Positions 7,301 to 15,032 are shown, counted from the stretch's first letter. The stretch is 22,149 nucleotides of DNA from JBPCOI01 sp051000395 (GCA_051000395.1 JBPCOI010000067.1:1-22149), one strand, 5' to 3'. Numbers and translations are program-made. The notes: generated from the sequence alone by a model not told the origin.

Positions 7301-8263
7301 TCACGGTCCGACGAACGGCAACACCAGCTCGCACGGCACCGGGCGTGGATGCGCCGGGTCGAGGGTATTCAGCACGAGCGCCGCGGCGACTGGGTCGGCG
7401 GCCATTTCGAAGTGCTCGGTGAAGTCGAGGGCGCAGTAGTTCTGCACGAGCAGGTTGGTCATGCCGGCCTGGATGCCGCTGGTGTACGGCTGCACCAGTT
7501 CGTCGTAGCGCGTGACGATGTTGGTGTAGCTGATCCCCTTCACCGCGGGCGTCCCGCCGGCGCGCAGCTTCGCGAAGAACGCCGAGCCGGCCAGCAGTTG
7601 CGGGCCCGAGGCGAACTCGCTGGCGAACGCGCCGTCGACGAACGGGGAGAACCCGAAGTACTTGCTGAACTGGTACAGGGTCGCCAGCCCGGCGGGATTG
7701 GTCCCGTGCCACAGCGGCGCGAGCGAGACGTATTTGTCGATCTTGTTCGCGCCGCCGAGGTACTTCGCGTAGTAATCAGGCATGACGGTGCCCTCGGAGT
7801 GGCCGAGGATATCGACCTTGCTTGCGCCGGTCGCGGCAAGCACGCGATCCACGAATGCCGACAGCTGTGCCGCGCTGGTCTGCATCGGCTCCCGTCCACC
7901 GACCTGGCTCAGGGGCAGCGGGTCACCCGGGTAGACGCCGTAGGTCAGCGCGAACACGCAGTAACCGTTGTCCGCGAGCAGCGGTGCGTAGGTCTGCCAG
8001 TTGTCGTTCTTGTTACCGCTCAAGCCGTGGACGAGCACGACCGGTTCGGGATGGGCGGCCGAAGGCCGGCACGACCAGTCGTTGGCCCCGGGTGGATCGC
8101 CGTTGAAGTGCGCACCGGCGGCGAGCGCGGAGGCGAGGAAGTCGTAGCTGACCGGGTAGCTTGGCTGCGCGGCACCGGCGGCACCCCCACCCACGGTCAG
8201 GGCGGCGACCATCAGCGCGCAGGCAGCGACGAGTCCGGTGAAGGTCAGGTGGCTGCGGCGCAT
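7301..8263 (-). CDS. Secreted lipase/esterase, alpha/beta hydrolase of the bacterial class-2 lipase type
   Basis: The ATG at 8263 is preceded by GGGAGGG at 5-bp spacing, so I prefer it over an open-frame start at 8299. It gives 320 residues. Residues 1-32 form a signal peptide: MRRS, a hydrophobic core, then AAGAA before QP. The oxyanion-type VVLVHGLSG is followed by the nucleophile elbow GHSEG (Ser156), Asp254 in TRYDELVQPY and His284 in TEHFEM, a complete triad. Cysteines at 65, 102, 277 and 311 could form two disulfides, fitting an exported enzyme. The family (lipase class 2, Streptomyces LipA/EstA-like) hydrolyses acylglycerols or esters; the substrate here is unknown. A promoter-like sequence lies upstream, so it may be transcribed separately from nnrDE. 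Confidence 0.88.
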   Translation of the reverse strand: MRRSHLTFTGLVAACALMVAALTVGGGAAGAAQPSYPVSYDFLASALAAGAHFNGDPPGANDWSCRPSAAHPEPVVLVHGLSGNKNDNWQTYAPLLADNGYCVFALTYGVYPGDPLPLSQVGGREPMQTSAAQLSAFVDRVLAATGASKVDILGHSEGTVMPDYYAKYLGGANKIDKYVSLAPLWHGTNPAGLATLYQFSKYFGFSPFVDGAFASEFASGPQLLAGSAFFAKLRAGGTPAVKGISYTNIVTRYDELVQPYTSGIQAGMTNLLVQNYCALDFTEHFEMAADPVAAALVLNTLDPAHPRPVPCELVLPFVGP

Positions 8264-8298
8264 CGCGCCCTCCCGGGTCGTGTGACGGCGATGCGCCA

Positions 8299-8327
8299 AG
8301 CCTAAGTTACTAATCGGTAGCCAGCAA
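8299..8327 (-). promoter_or_regulatory. Candidate sigma-A-type promoter of the lipase gene
   Basis: On the minus strand, TTGCTG (8327-8322) is followed after exactly 17 bases by TAGGCT (8304-8299). These match the actinobacterial -35 TTGAC-like and -10 TANNNT patterns. Transcription would begin about 30 bases upstream of the ATG at 8263 and include the GGGAGGG ribosome binding site. It sits in the only A/T-rich patch between nnrDE and the lipase. Confidence 0.45.
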
Positions 8328-8347
8328 GCGGGCGCGGCGAAGACGGT

Positions 8348-9778
8348 TCAGCCCGCGGCAATCGAGCGCAGCGCGCTGCGGATCGAGCCGAGCACATCGG
8401 CCGCGGACGGCGGCCCATCGGCGGCGGCGCGCTGCCCGGCGACACCGTGGACGTGCGCCGCGACCGCGGCAGCCAACGGCGCCGCGAGCCCGCCCGCGAG
8501 CAGCGACCCGAGCAGCCCGCTGAGCACGTCCCCGCTGCCGGCCGTGCCGAGCCACGGGGTCCCGGTGGTGTTGACGTACGCGGTGCCGTCCGTGCCGGCC
8601 ACCACGGTGGCATTGCCCTTGAGCAGCACGGTGGCGCCGAGATCAGCTGCGGCCCGGCGCGTCGCGGCCAGTCGGTCGGCACCGACGTCGCCACAGAGCC
8701 GGGCGAACTCGCGGTCGTGCGGGGTGAGCACGGTCGGGGCGCTGCGCTTGCGCACCAACCCGGGAGAGCGCGAGATCAGCGTGATGGCATCCGCGTCGGC
8801 GATCACCGGGACGTCGGTGCGCAGCACGTCCGACAGCAGCGCCATCGCCGCGTCGTCGGTGCCCAACCCCGGTCCGACCACCCACGCCTGCACCTGCACG
8901 TCGTTCGGGCGCGCGTCGGGGTGGACGACGACTTCCGGGTAGCGTGCGCGGATCTGCTCCGGCGCGAGGCCGACGTAACGCACCATCCCCGCGCCGCCGT
9001 GCACCGCGGCGCCGGTGGCGAGCACGCCCGCGCCGCCGTACTGCTCCGAGCCCGCAGCCACCCCCACGACCCCGCGGGTGTACTTGTCGTCGCCGGCACC
9101 CGGCCGGGGCAGCGCGGCGCGCACGTCCGCCGCTTCGAGCACGTGGGTCTCGGCACGCGGAAGCGTGGCGTCCAGCCCGATGTCGACCAGGCGCACCTCG
9201 CCGGCCAGCTCGGCCCCCCGTCCGAGCAGCACGCCGGCCTCGAGCGCGCCGAAGGTGACGGTGACATCGGCGCGGACGGCCCGCTCGCCCGCCTGCCCGG
9301 TGTCGGCGTCCACGCCGGAGGGCAGGTCCACGGCGACGGTCAGCCGGCCGGACGCGGCCGCGGCGAGCTCGGCGGCCGGTCCGCGCAGCCCGGCGCGGCC
9401 CCCGATTCCGACCATGCCGTCGATCACCAGCTCTGCGCCGGCGATCAGGTCCCGGTCGGCACCGGCGACGCGTCCCCCCGCGCGCCGGAACGCGGCCAGG
9501 CCCGCGGCGTGCGCCCGTCCCGGGTCGAGGAGCAGCGCCGTGACCTGCGCTCCGCGGCCGGCGACCAGCGCGCCGGCGAACAGCGCGTCACCGCCGTTGT
9601 TGCCCGCGCCGACCAGCAGCACGACGCGCGCGCCGTAGACGCGTTCGAGCAGCGCGGCGCAGTGCCCGGCCAGCGCGTGGGCCGCCCGCTGCATGAGGCT
9701 GCCCTCCGGCAGGCGGCCCAGGAGCGCGTCCTCGGCAGCACGCACCTGCGCGACGGTGTAGATGTCCCGCACGTCCAC
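8348..9778 (-). CDS. nnrDE: Bifunctional NAD(P)HX epimerase / ADP-dependent NAD(P)HX dehydratase
   Basis: The protein repairs hydrated NADH and NADPH: the N-terminal half epimerises R-NAD(P)HX, and the C-terminal half dehydrates the S-form using ADP (or ATP). The 476 residues show the NnrE motif GAGNNGGDAL (57-66) and DLPSGVDADTG (151-161). The NnrD part begins about residue 225 with GDDKYTRGVVGVAAGS (229-244), then VVGPGLG (300-306), TPHDREFARL (352-361) and GTAGSGDVLSG (411-421). This is the usual fused length. AAGGGG lies directly before the annotated GTG; a second GTG two codons in (9772) has better spacing and may be the real start. A 40-bp palindrome lies 13 bp upstream of the first GTG. 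Confidence 0.95.
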   Translation of the reverse strand: MDVRDIYTVAQVRAAEDALLGRLPEGSLMQRAAHALAGHCAALLERVYGARVVLLVGAGNNGGDALFAGALVAGRGAQVTALLLDPGRAHAAGLAAFRRAGGRVAGADRDLIAGAELVIDGMVGIGGRAGLRGPAAELAAAASGRLTVAVDLPSGVDADTGQAGERAVRADVTVTFGALEAGVLLGRGAELAGEVRLVDIGLDATLPRAETHVLEAADVRAALPRPGAGDDKYTRGVVGVAAGSEQYGGAGVLATGAAVHGGAGMVRYVGLAPEQIRARYPEVVVHPDARPNDVQVQAWVVGPGLGTDDAAMALLSDVLRTDVPVIADADAITLISRSPGLVRKRSAPTVLTPHDREFARLCGDVGADRLAATRRAAADLGATVLLKGNATVVAGTDGTAYVNTTGTPWLGTAGSGDVLSGLLGSLLAGGLAAPLAAAVAAHVHGVAGQRAAADGPPSAADVLGSIRSALRSIAAG

Positions 9779-9791
9779 CCCTTCCCGGATC

Positions 9792-9831
9792 GTGCAACTT
9801 TTATCCCCGTCACGGGGGCAAAAGGTTGCAC
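9792..9831. other. 40-bp imperfect palindrome between acpS and nnrDE
   Basis: GTGCAAC (9792-9798) pairs with GTTGCAC (9825-9831), TTTT (9799-9802) with AAAA (9820-9823), and CCCCG (9805-9809) with CGGGG (9813-9817). The loop is TCA, with one bulged G and a two-base internal loop. It fills the 59-bp gap between the acpS stop and the nnrDE start. Its AT/GC block structure is unlike the rest of the region. It could be a dispersed palindromic repeat, a terminator, or a regulator-binding site. Confidence 0.75.
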
Positions 9832-9837
9832 AATCGG

Positions 9838-10206
9838 TTACGACTCAGCGATCACCGTCGCCGCCGCGATGCCGCCGTCGTGCGACAGCGACACGTGCCA
9901 GCGCGTCACGCCGAGCGACGCCGCGCGCGCAGCCACCGTTCCGCTCACCGCAAGCGACGGACGTCCCGCCGCGTCGGTGAGCACCTCCGCGTCCGTCCAG
10001 TGCATGCCGCCCCCGGCGCCGATCGACTTGGCCAGCGCCTCCTTCGCGGCGAAGCGGGCGGCGAGCGACTCGCCGGAGCGGGCCGCCCCCGACTGCGTGC
10101 TCAGCTCGGCCGCCGTGAACAACCGCGCCGCGAGGGACGGCGTGCGCGAGAGCGCTTCGGCGAAGCGGTCCACCGGCACCACGTCGATCCCCACGCCGAC
10201 GATCAT
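9838..10206 (-). CDS. acpS: Holo-[acyl-carrier-protein] synthase AcpS
   Basis: AcpS transfers phosphopantetheine from CoA to a serine of acyl carrier protein, activating fatty acid synthesis. The ATG at 10206 gives the family N-terminus MIVGVGIDVVPVDRF and 122 residues, the normal length. The frame stays open to 10281 but that part overlaps the reductase and has no family similarity. Mg-binding Asp8 and Glu56 lie in GIDVV and RFAAKEALAKSIG (51-63, with Lys60). WHVSLSHDGGIAAATVIA (103-120) completes the fold. It starts 7 bp after the reductase stop with no clear ribosome binding site, suggesting coupling. Confidence 0.95.
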   Translation of the reverse strand: MIVGVGIDVVPVDRFAEALSRTPSLAARLFTAAELSTQSGAARSGESLAARFAAKEALAKSIGAGGGMHWTDAEVLTDAAGRPSLAVSGTVAARAASLGVTRWHVSLSHDGGIAAATVIAES

Positions 10207-10213
10207 GCGCTGC

Positions 10214-11224
10214 TCATGCGGTCGGCGAGCCACCGTCGGGGGGCGCGTAGTCGGACAGGTGCCCCGGGAACGCCGAGACATGCGGGTTGAGGTAGGCCGC
10301 TGCGTTGTTCACCGCGGTCGCCACCTCGCCGAATCCCGTCGCGATCAGCTTCACCTTGCCCTGGTAGTCGATGATGTCGCCGGCCGCGTAGACGCCGGGC
10401 ACCGTGGTGCGTCCCATCGTGTCCACCACGATCTGCCGCTTGCGGATGTCGATGCCCCATTCCATCAACGGTCCGAGGTTGGCGGTGAAACCGAGGGCAG
10501 CGACGAGCCTGTCGCACGGCAGCGTCCGGACCTCGCCGGCCACCGTCACGTCCACCTCGTTGAGCTCCGGGTCACCGCGCACGCCGGACACCTGAGCGTC
10601 GGTCAGCATCGACACCGTCGATGCCTTGAGCAGTTGCACGGAATGCGGGTGGGCGCGGAACTCCGCTCGCCGGTGCACCACGGTGACGGACTTGCCGATC
10701 GGCTCGAGCATCAGCGCCCAGTCCAGGGCCGAGTCCCCCCCGCCGACCACGACGATATGCTGGCCCTCGTAGGCGCTGGGGTCGGGCACGAAGTGGACGA
10801 GGCCGTGGCCCAGGTACTCGCCGCCGGTGGGCAGCGGTCGCGGCGTGAACGTCCCGATCCCGCCGGTGATCACGATCGCGCGGCACTCGATGCGCAGGCC
10901 CTGCGACGTCGTCACCGCGAAGCTGCCCTCGCCACGTTCGAGGCCGACGGCCTGGTGGCCGAGCAGGTACTCGGGATGGTGCGGAGCGGCCTGCGCGACG
11001 AGCTGCTCGACGAGCTCGCGGCCGCGGATCGCCGGGAAGCCGGCGACATCGAAGATCGCCTTCTCGGGGTACATCGCCGTGATCTGGCCGCCGGGCTCCT
11101 CCAGCGAGTCGAGCACGGCGGTCGCGAGCGTCCGCACGCCGGCGTAGTACGCGCCGAAGAGGCCTACCGGCCCGGCGCCGACGATGAGCAGGTCTACCGA
11201 CTTGGTCGCTGCGGCCTCCGTCAC
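10214..11224 (-). CDS. Ferredoxin/flavodoxin-NADP+ reductase, thioredoxin-reductase-like type
   Basis: This 336-residue flavoprotein resembles the homodimeric TrxR-like ferredoxin-NADP+ reductases (Bacillus subtilis YumC type), which move electrons between NADPH and ferredoxin. The FAD dinucleotide motif GAGPVG is at 16-21, EEPGGQ at 42-47, the NADP motif GGGDSALDWA at 161-170, with HRRAEFRAH (184-192) likely contacting the 2'-phosphate, and GVYAAGDI near the C-terminal FAD contact. The CxxC redox pair of true thioredoxin reductase is absent, which supports the reductase call. The GTG start is 21 bp past the glmS stop; the ribosome binding site is weak. The placement between glmS and acpS makes cotranscription likely. 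Confidence 0.9.
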   Translation of the reverse strand: MTEAAATKSVDLLIVGAGPVGLFGAYYAGVRTLATAVLDSLEEPGGQITAMYPEKAIFDVAGFPAIRGRELVEQLVAQAAPHHPEYLLGHQAVGLERGEGSFAVTTSQGLRIECRAIVITGGIGTFTPRPLPTGGEYLGHGLVHFVPDPSAYEGQHIVVVGGGDSALDWALMLEPIGKSVTVVHRRAEFRAHPHSVQLLKASTVSMLTDAQVSGVRGDPELNEVDVTVAGEVRTLPCDRLVAALGFTANLGPLMEWGIDIRKRQIVVDTMGRTTVPGVYAAGDIIDYQGKVKLIATGFGEVATAVNNAAAYLNPHVSAFPGHLSDYAPPDGGSPTA

Positions 11225-11245
11225 AGCCGCGAGCCTACCGATCGG

Positions 11246-13093
11246 TCACTCGACGGTGACGGACTTCGCCAGGTTGCGCGGCTTGTCGACGTCGTGCCCG
11301 CGCGCCTGCGCGATCTCCGCGGCGAGCACCTGCAGCGGGATCGTCGTGACGAAGGGCGAGAGCAGCGTCGCGACCGCGGGCACCTCGATCAGGTGCGCCG
11401 CGTGCCGGCGGGCGGCGACGTCGCCCTCCTCCGCGACCACGATGGTGCGGGCGCCGCGGGCGGTGATCTCCGCGATGTTGCTGAGCATCTTCTGGTGCAG
11501 CATCGGCCGACCGGTCGGCGACGGCATCACGACGACGACCGGCAGGCCGTCCTCGATCAGCGCGATCGGGCCGTGCTTGAGCTCGCCGGCCGGGAAGCCC
11601 TCCGCGTGCATGTACGCGAGCTCCTTGAGCTTCAGCGCCCCTTCGAGGGCGACGGGGTAGCCGACGTGGCGACCGAGGAACAGGATCGCCTTGGCCGGCG
11701 CGATCTCGCGGGCCAGCTCGCGGACCGGTTCCACCACCGCGAGGGTGCGCGCGATCGCGTCGGGCACCGCCGCGAGCGCGGCGTACTCGCGCTCGATCTC
11801 GTCGCCGTACTTCGTGCCGCGGGCCTGCGCGAGCGCGAGCCCCACCAGCTCCACCGCCGCGATCTGGGCGAGGAAGGTCTTCGTCGCAGCGACCCCGATC
11901 TCCGGCCCGGCGTGGGTGTAGAACACCGCGTCGGACTCGCGCGGGATCTGGGCACCGTTGGTGTTGCAGATCGCCAGCACCTTCGCGCGCTGGGTGCGGG
12001 CGTGGCGCACGGCCTCCAGGGTGTCGGCGGTCTCCCCCGACTGGCTGATGGCCACGACCAGCGTCTGGCGGTCCAGCACCGGGTCGCGGTAACGGAACTC
12101 CGAGGCCATCTCGACCTCGACCGCGATGCGGGTCCAGTGCTCGATCGCCTGCTTACCGATCATCCCCGCGTGGTAGGCGGTGCCGCAGGCGACGATGAAG
12201 ACCTTGTCCACCTCGCGCAGCTCCTGCTGCGCGAGGCGTTGCTCGTCCAGGACGATGCGCTGGTCGACGAGGTGACCGAGCAAGGTGTCGGCGACGGCGG
12301 CGGGTTGCTCCTGGATCTCCTTGAGCATGAAGTAGTCGTAGCCGCCCTTCTCGGCGGCAGCGAGATCCCAGTCGATGTGGAACGGCTTGCCCGCGACGGC
12401 AACCCCGTCGAAGTCGGTGATCTCGTACCCGTCGCGGCGGATCTCGACGACCTGGTCCTGGCCGAGTTCGACGGCCTCGCGGGTGAACTCGATGAACGCG
12501 GCGACGTCGCTACCGAGGAACATCTCCCCGTCGCCGACCCCCACCACGAGCGGGGAGTTGCGCCGCGCCGCGATGACGACGTCGGGGGCTGCCACGTCGA
12601 GCAGGACGAGCGTGAACGTCCCTTCGAGTCGCCGGCAGACGGCACGCACGGCGTCGGCGAAACCTCCGCCGCCGGTACGCAGCTCGGCGGCCACGAGGTG
12701 CGCGACGGTCTCGGTGTCGGTCTCGCTGCGGAACTCGACGCCGGTGGCCTCCAGGCCGGCGCGCAGGTCGGCAAAATTCTCGATGATCCCGTTGTGGACG
12801 ACCGCGACCCGGCCGGCGGCGTCGGTGTGGGGGTGGGCGTTGACGTCGTTGGGCGCGCCGTGGGTGGCCCAACGTGTATGGCCCATGCCGGTGGTGCCGG
12901 TGATCGTGTGCGCCGCCAGTTCCTTGTCCAGGTTCTCGATGCGACCGGCCTTCTTCGCTGTCTGCAACTCGCCGGACTCGGCGATGACCGCGACGCCGGC
13001 GGAGTCGTAGCCGCGGTACTCGAGCCTGCGCAGCCCCTCCACCACGACGTCCAGGGCGGGGCGGTCCCCGACGTAACCCACGATGCCGCACAT
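11246..13093 (-). CDS. glmS: Glutamine--fructose-6-phosphate aminotransferase (isomerizing) GlmS
   Basis: GlmS makes glucosamine-6-phosphate from fructose-6-phosphate and glutamine, the first step to UDP-GlcNAc for peptidoglycan. The 615-residue protein is full length. The class-II glutaminase domain starts MCGIVGYVG with nucleophile Cys2 and has GHTRWATHG (71-79), HNGIIEN (100-106) and the RSETDTE segment (122-128). Two SIS sugar-isomerase domains follow, with CGTAYHAG (303-310), SQSGETADT (350-358), the helix LKLKELAYMHAEGFPAGE (487-504) and the C-terminal DKPRNLAKSVTVE (603-615), in which Lys610 corresponds to the sugar Schiff-base lysine. It seems to be transcribed from a leaderless promoter just ahead of its ATG. 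Confidence 0.98.
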   Translation of the reverse strand: MCGIVGYVGDRPALDVVVEGLRRLEYRGYDSAGVAVIAESGELQTAKKAGRIENLDKELAAHTITGTTGMGHTRWATHGAPNDVNAHPHTDAAGRVAVVHNGIIENFADLRAGLEATGVEFRSETDTETVAHLVAAELRTGGGGFADAVRAVCRRLEGTFTLVLLDVAAPDVVIAARRNSPLVVGVGDGEMFLGSDVAAFIEFTREAVELGQDQVVEIRRDGYEITDFDGVAVAGKPFHIDWDLAAAEKGGYDYFMLKEIQEQPAAVADTLLGHLVDQRIVLDEQRLAQQELREVDKVFIVACGTAYHAGMIGKQAIEHWTRIAVEVEMASEFRYRDPVLDRQTLVVAISQSGETADTLEAVRHARTQRAKVLAICNTNGAQIPRESDAVFYTHAGPEIGVAATKTFLAQIAAVELVGLALAQARGTKYGDEIEREYAALAAVPDAIARTLAVVEPVRELAREIAPAKAILFLGRHVGYPVALEGALKLKELAYMHAEGFPAGELKHGPIALIEDGLPVVVVMPSPTGRPMLHQKMLSNIAEITARGARTIVVAEEGDVAARRHAAHLIEVPAVATLLSPFVTTIPLQVLAAEIAQARGHDVDKPRNLAKSVTVE

Positions 13094-13100
13094 GGGGCAC

Positions 13101-13106
13101 AGACTA
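13101..13106 (-). promoter_or_regulatory. Candidate leaderless -10 element of glmS
   Basis: On the minus strand, TAGTCT lies 7 bases before the glmS ATG. This spacing puts the transcription start at the A of the ATG, the usual geometry of leaderless actinobacterial genes. There is no Shine-Dalgarno sequence. No good -35 is visible; a perfect 14-bp palindrome occupies that region instead. Confidence 0.5.
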
Positions 13107-13114
13107 CGGGAGTG

Positions 13115-13128
13115 CGGCTCGCGAGCCG
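13115..13128. promoter_or_regulatory. 14-bp perfect palindrome upstream of glmS
   Basis: CGGCTCGCGAGCCG reads the same on both strands. It lies 8 bp upstream of the candidate -10 and 8 bp past the stop of the membrane-protein gene. Its position suits an operator for a dimeric regulator; it could also be part of a terminator for the upstream gene, though a loop-less palindrome is less suited to that. Confidence 0.45.
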
Positions 13129-13136
13129 GTAGGTCG

Positions 13137-13886
13137 TTACGGCCGAAGGGTGTTCGTCGCTCCCGCGCCGCCGTGGGTCGGGCCGGGAGTGGGGGACGTC
13201 GTCGCGGTGGTCGCGGGGGAGCTGGCCGGGTGGCTCGTCGGGGTCACCGTGGTTGCCGGCGCGGTGACCGTCGGGGTCACGGTGACGGCCTTCGGGGTGA
13301 GGGTGATGGTCGGCGTCTGCACCGGGGCGGTGACGGTCTTCGGAGCCACCGGAACGCTGTGCACCGGCTGCGGAGGGGTGTTGCCGAGGAACGAAGTACC
13401 CTGGCCGGCCTTGCCGCGGAGCAGGTCGCTGAGCGGGCGCCCGGCGACCAGTTCGACTCCGGTCACCAGCACGAGCACCGCGGCGAACACGCCGGCGCAG
13501 GCGACGGCTAGGACCCGCAGTGAGGTAACCCGCCGGGGCGCCCCGATGCCCGTGGCAGGCGGCGCCGGCGAGGGCGACTGGGGACCGGGTTCGGTACCGG
13601 AACCGTGCGCGCTCCAGCGCACCCCGGGCGGCACGACGGTGCGGACTCGCTCCCCGGTCTGGCGGATCGAATGGCTGTAGACGGCGTTGCCGATCACGCT
13701 CACCACGCTGGCGACCGCCGCGCCGATCACCGTGCCGTTCACGCCGAGGTAGGACGCGGCGATCGTCGCCGTCACCGCGGCGAGGGCGCTGGCGATCAGC
13801 TGCGTGGCCGACAGCTGTAAGCGCGGCCGCGAAGCGCGGGGCGGTGGAGTGGTCGTCGGACGGTCCTGCATCTCGGTCGAAGGCAT
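13137..13886 (-). CDS. Actinobacterial membrane protein with Pro/Thr-rich C-terminal tail
   Basis: This 249-residue protein has a Pro-rich N-terminus, a small-residue-rich hydrophobic hairpin or pair of helices at about 28-70 (with TATIAASYLGVNGTVIGAAV, rich in Gly and Ala) ending in NAVYSHSIR, a polar Pro/Ser linker at 85-118, and a membrane helix at about 121-147. Residues 165-249 are a Pro/Thr/Val/Ser stalk, probably outside the cell. GGAG lies 6 bp before the ATG at 13886. The hydrophobic N-terminal part looks like a conserved actinobacterial module, but I know no function. It is 43 bp upstream of glmS on the same strand, though glmS seems to have its own promoter. Confidence 0.78.
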   Translation of the reverse strand: MPSTEMQDRPTTTPPPRASRPRLQLSATQLIASALAAVTATIAASYLGVNGTVIGAAVASVVSVIGNAVYSHSIRQTGERVRTVVPPGVRWSAHGSGTEPGPQSPSPAPPATGIGAPRRVTSLRVLAVACAGVFAAVLVLVTGVELVAGRPLSDLLRGKAGQGTSFLGNTPPQPVHSVPVAPKTVTAPVQTPTITLTPKAVTVTPTVTAPATTVTPTSHPASSPATTATTSPTPGPTHGGAGATNTLRP

Positions 13887-13991
13887 AACGGACTCCAGTG
13901 TCCAGGGCGCGCAGCGTGATGCCCAGCGCGGCTCACGGCCCTCTAATGGCTCCGACGCTCACCCTGGCCTGCGGCGTCCGGTCGCCGGATT

Positions 13992-14006
13992 CCCGCGCCG
14001 CGCGGG
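13992..14006. promoter_or_regulatory. Short inverted repeat upstream of the MBL-fold gene
   Basis: CCCGCG (13992-13997) and CGCGGG (14001-14006) are separated by three bases. It occupies the -35 zone of the plus-strand gene. The 141-bp gap 13887-14027 between the divergent genes otherwise shows nothing clear, including no convincing promoter for the minus-strand gene. Confidence 0.3.
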
Positions 14007-14014
14007 GCATCGCC

Positions 14015-14020
14015 TACGGT
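14015..14020 (+). promoter_or_regulatory. Candidate leaderless -10 element of the MBL-fold hydrolase gene
   Basis: TACGGT fits TANNNT and ends 7 bases before the ATG at 14028, placing the transcription start on the start codon. There is no ribosome binding site before that ATG, which supports leaderless expression. This argues for the ATG at 14028 over the in-frame GTG at 14019, which would overlap the -10. Confidence 0.5.
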
Positions 14021-14027
14021 GTCGGTC

Positions 14028-15032
14028 ATGGCAGGCAGACACGAGTGGGAGCAGCCGGGCGCCCACGAGGAGTCGCCGGGCATCTACCGCATCCCGCTGC
14101 CGCTGCCTGGCGACCACCTCAAGGCGGTCAACGTCTACGCCATCCCCGACGGCGATCAGCTCGTCATGATCGACGGTGGCTGGGCGCTCGACGGCGCTGA
14201 CGAACTGCTGGCCGCCGCCCTGGACAAGATCGGGTACGGGCTGCCCGACATCCGCGAGTTCCTCGTCACGCACGTCCACCGCGACCACTACACGCAGGCG
14301 ATCGCGCTCCGCCGCGCATACGGCCCGTCCGTCTCGCTCGGCGAGGGCGAGCGGGCCTGCCTCGAGGCAATGCGCGCCGTCACCGTCCATCCCGACGTCT
14401 CGAGCCTGCACGAGGCGGGCGCGACGGAGCTGGCCGAACTGCTGGCCGGCTGGCGCGGCGAGCGTGACCTCACCAACTGGGCCGACCCCGACCGCTGGCT
14501 CACCGACGGCGTCGAGCTGCCGCTGCAGACGCGCACGCTCCGGGTTATCGCCACGCCCGGCCACACCCGCGGGCACGTCGTCTTCTACGACGTCGCCGCG
14601 AACACGCTGTTCGCCGGCGACCATGTGCTGCCGCACATCACCCCGTCGATCGGGATCGAGCTGGAGCGTCCGCCGTCCCCGCTGCGTGACTACCTCGCCT
14701 CGCTGCAGATCGTGCGCGCGCTGCCGGACGCCCGCCTGCTGCCGGCCCACGGGCCGGTCGCGCCCTCCACCCACGCACGGGTGGACGAGCTGCTCGAGCA
14801 TCACGACAAGCGCCTGAGCGCCACGGCCGAGGCCGTCGCCGGCGGTGCGAGCACCGGATTCGAGGTCGCGAACCGGCTCGGCTGGACGCGTCACCACCGC
14901 ACGTTCGCGGAGCTGGACGTGCTCAACCAGATGATCGCGGTCCACGAGACGATGGCTCACCTCACGGTTCTCGTCGAGTGCCGCGGGCTCACCGCAACGG
15001 CGGTCGACGGCGTCACCCATTTCACTCGCTAG
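14028..15032 (+). CDS. Metallo-beta-lactamase-fold hydrolase with C-terminal helical extension
   Basis: This 334-residue protein is an MBL-fold enzyme with a full set of metal ligands: THVHRDH (81-87, His82, His84, Asp86, His87), His179 in TPGHTRGH, Asp198 in FAGDH and His241 in PAHGP. The region after residue 245 is a helical, probably winged-helix-like extension (RVDELLEHHDKRL, then a basic RLGWTRHHRTF), as in LACTB2-like or lyase-like MBL proteins. The family includes thioester hydrolases, nucleases and others; the substrate cannot be read. No signal peptide, so cytoplasmic. The phosphatase gene follows after 13 bp and is probably cotranscribed. Confidence 0.9.
   Translation: MAGRHEWEQPGAHEESPGIYRIPLPLPGDHLKAVNVYAIPDGDQLVMIDGGWALDGADELLAAALDKIGYGLPDIREFLVTHVHRDHYTQAIALRRAYGPSVSLGEGERACLEAMRAVTVHPDVSSLHEAGATELAELLAGWRGERDLTNWADPDRWLTDGVELPLQTRTLRVIATPGHTRGHVVFYDVAANTLFAGDHVLPHITPSIGIELERPPSPLRDYLASLQIVRALPDARLLPAHGPVAPSTHARVDELLEHHDKRLSATAEAVAGGASTGFEVANRLGWTRHHRTFAELDVLNQMIAVHETMAHLTVLVECRGLTATAVDGVTHFTR

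Noticed and set aside
10207..10281. An N-terminal extension of AcpS starting at 10281
   Set aside because: It overlaps the reductase, is Arg/Thr-rich and has no AcpS similarity; the ATG at 10206 gives the family start.
10214..11224. Thioredoxin reductase for the flavoprotein gene
   Set aside because: The redox CxxC motif of thioredoxin reductase is not present, and the N-terminal motifs fit the ferredoxin-NADP+ reductase branch.
8447..13132. A 1561-codon open frame on the plus strand
   Set aside because: It lies antisense to nnrDE, acpS, the reductase and glmS, all of which have full catalytic motifs. Its translation is rich in Arg, Asp, Gly and His with no domain. Long antisense frames are normal at this GC content.
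13094..13136. A glmS ribozyme/riboswitch upstream of glmS
   Set aside because: The 43-bp gap is too short for that RNA, and the gene appears leaderless.
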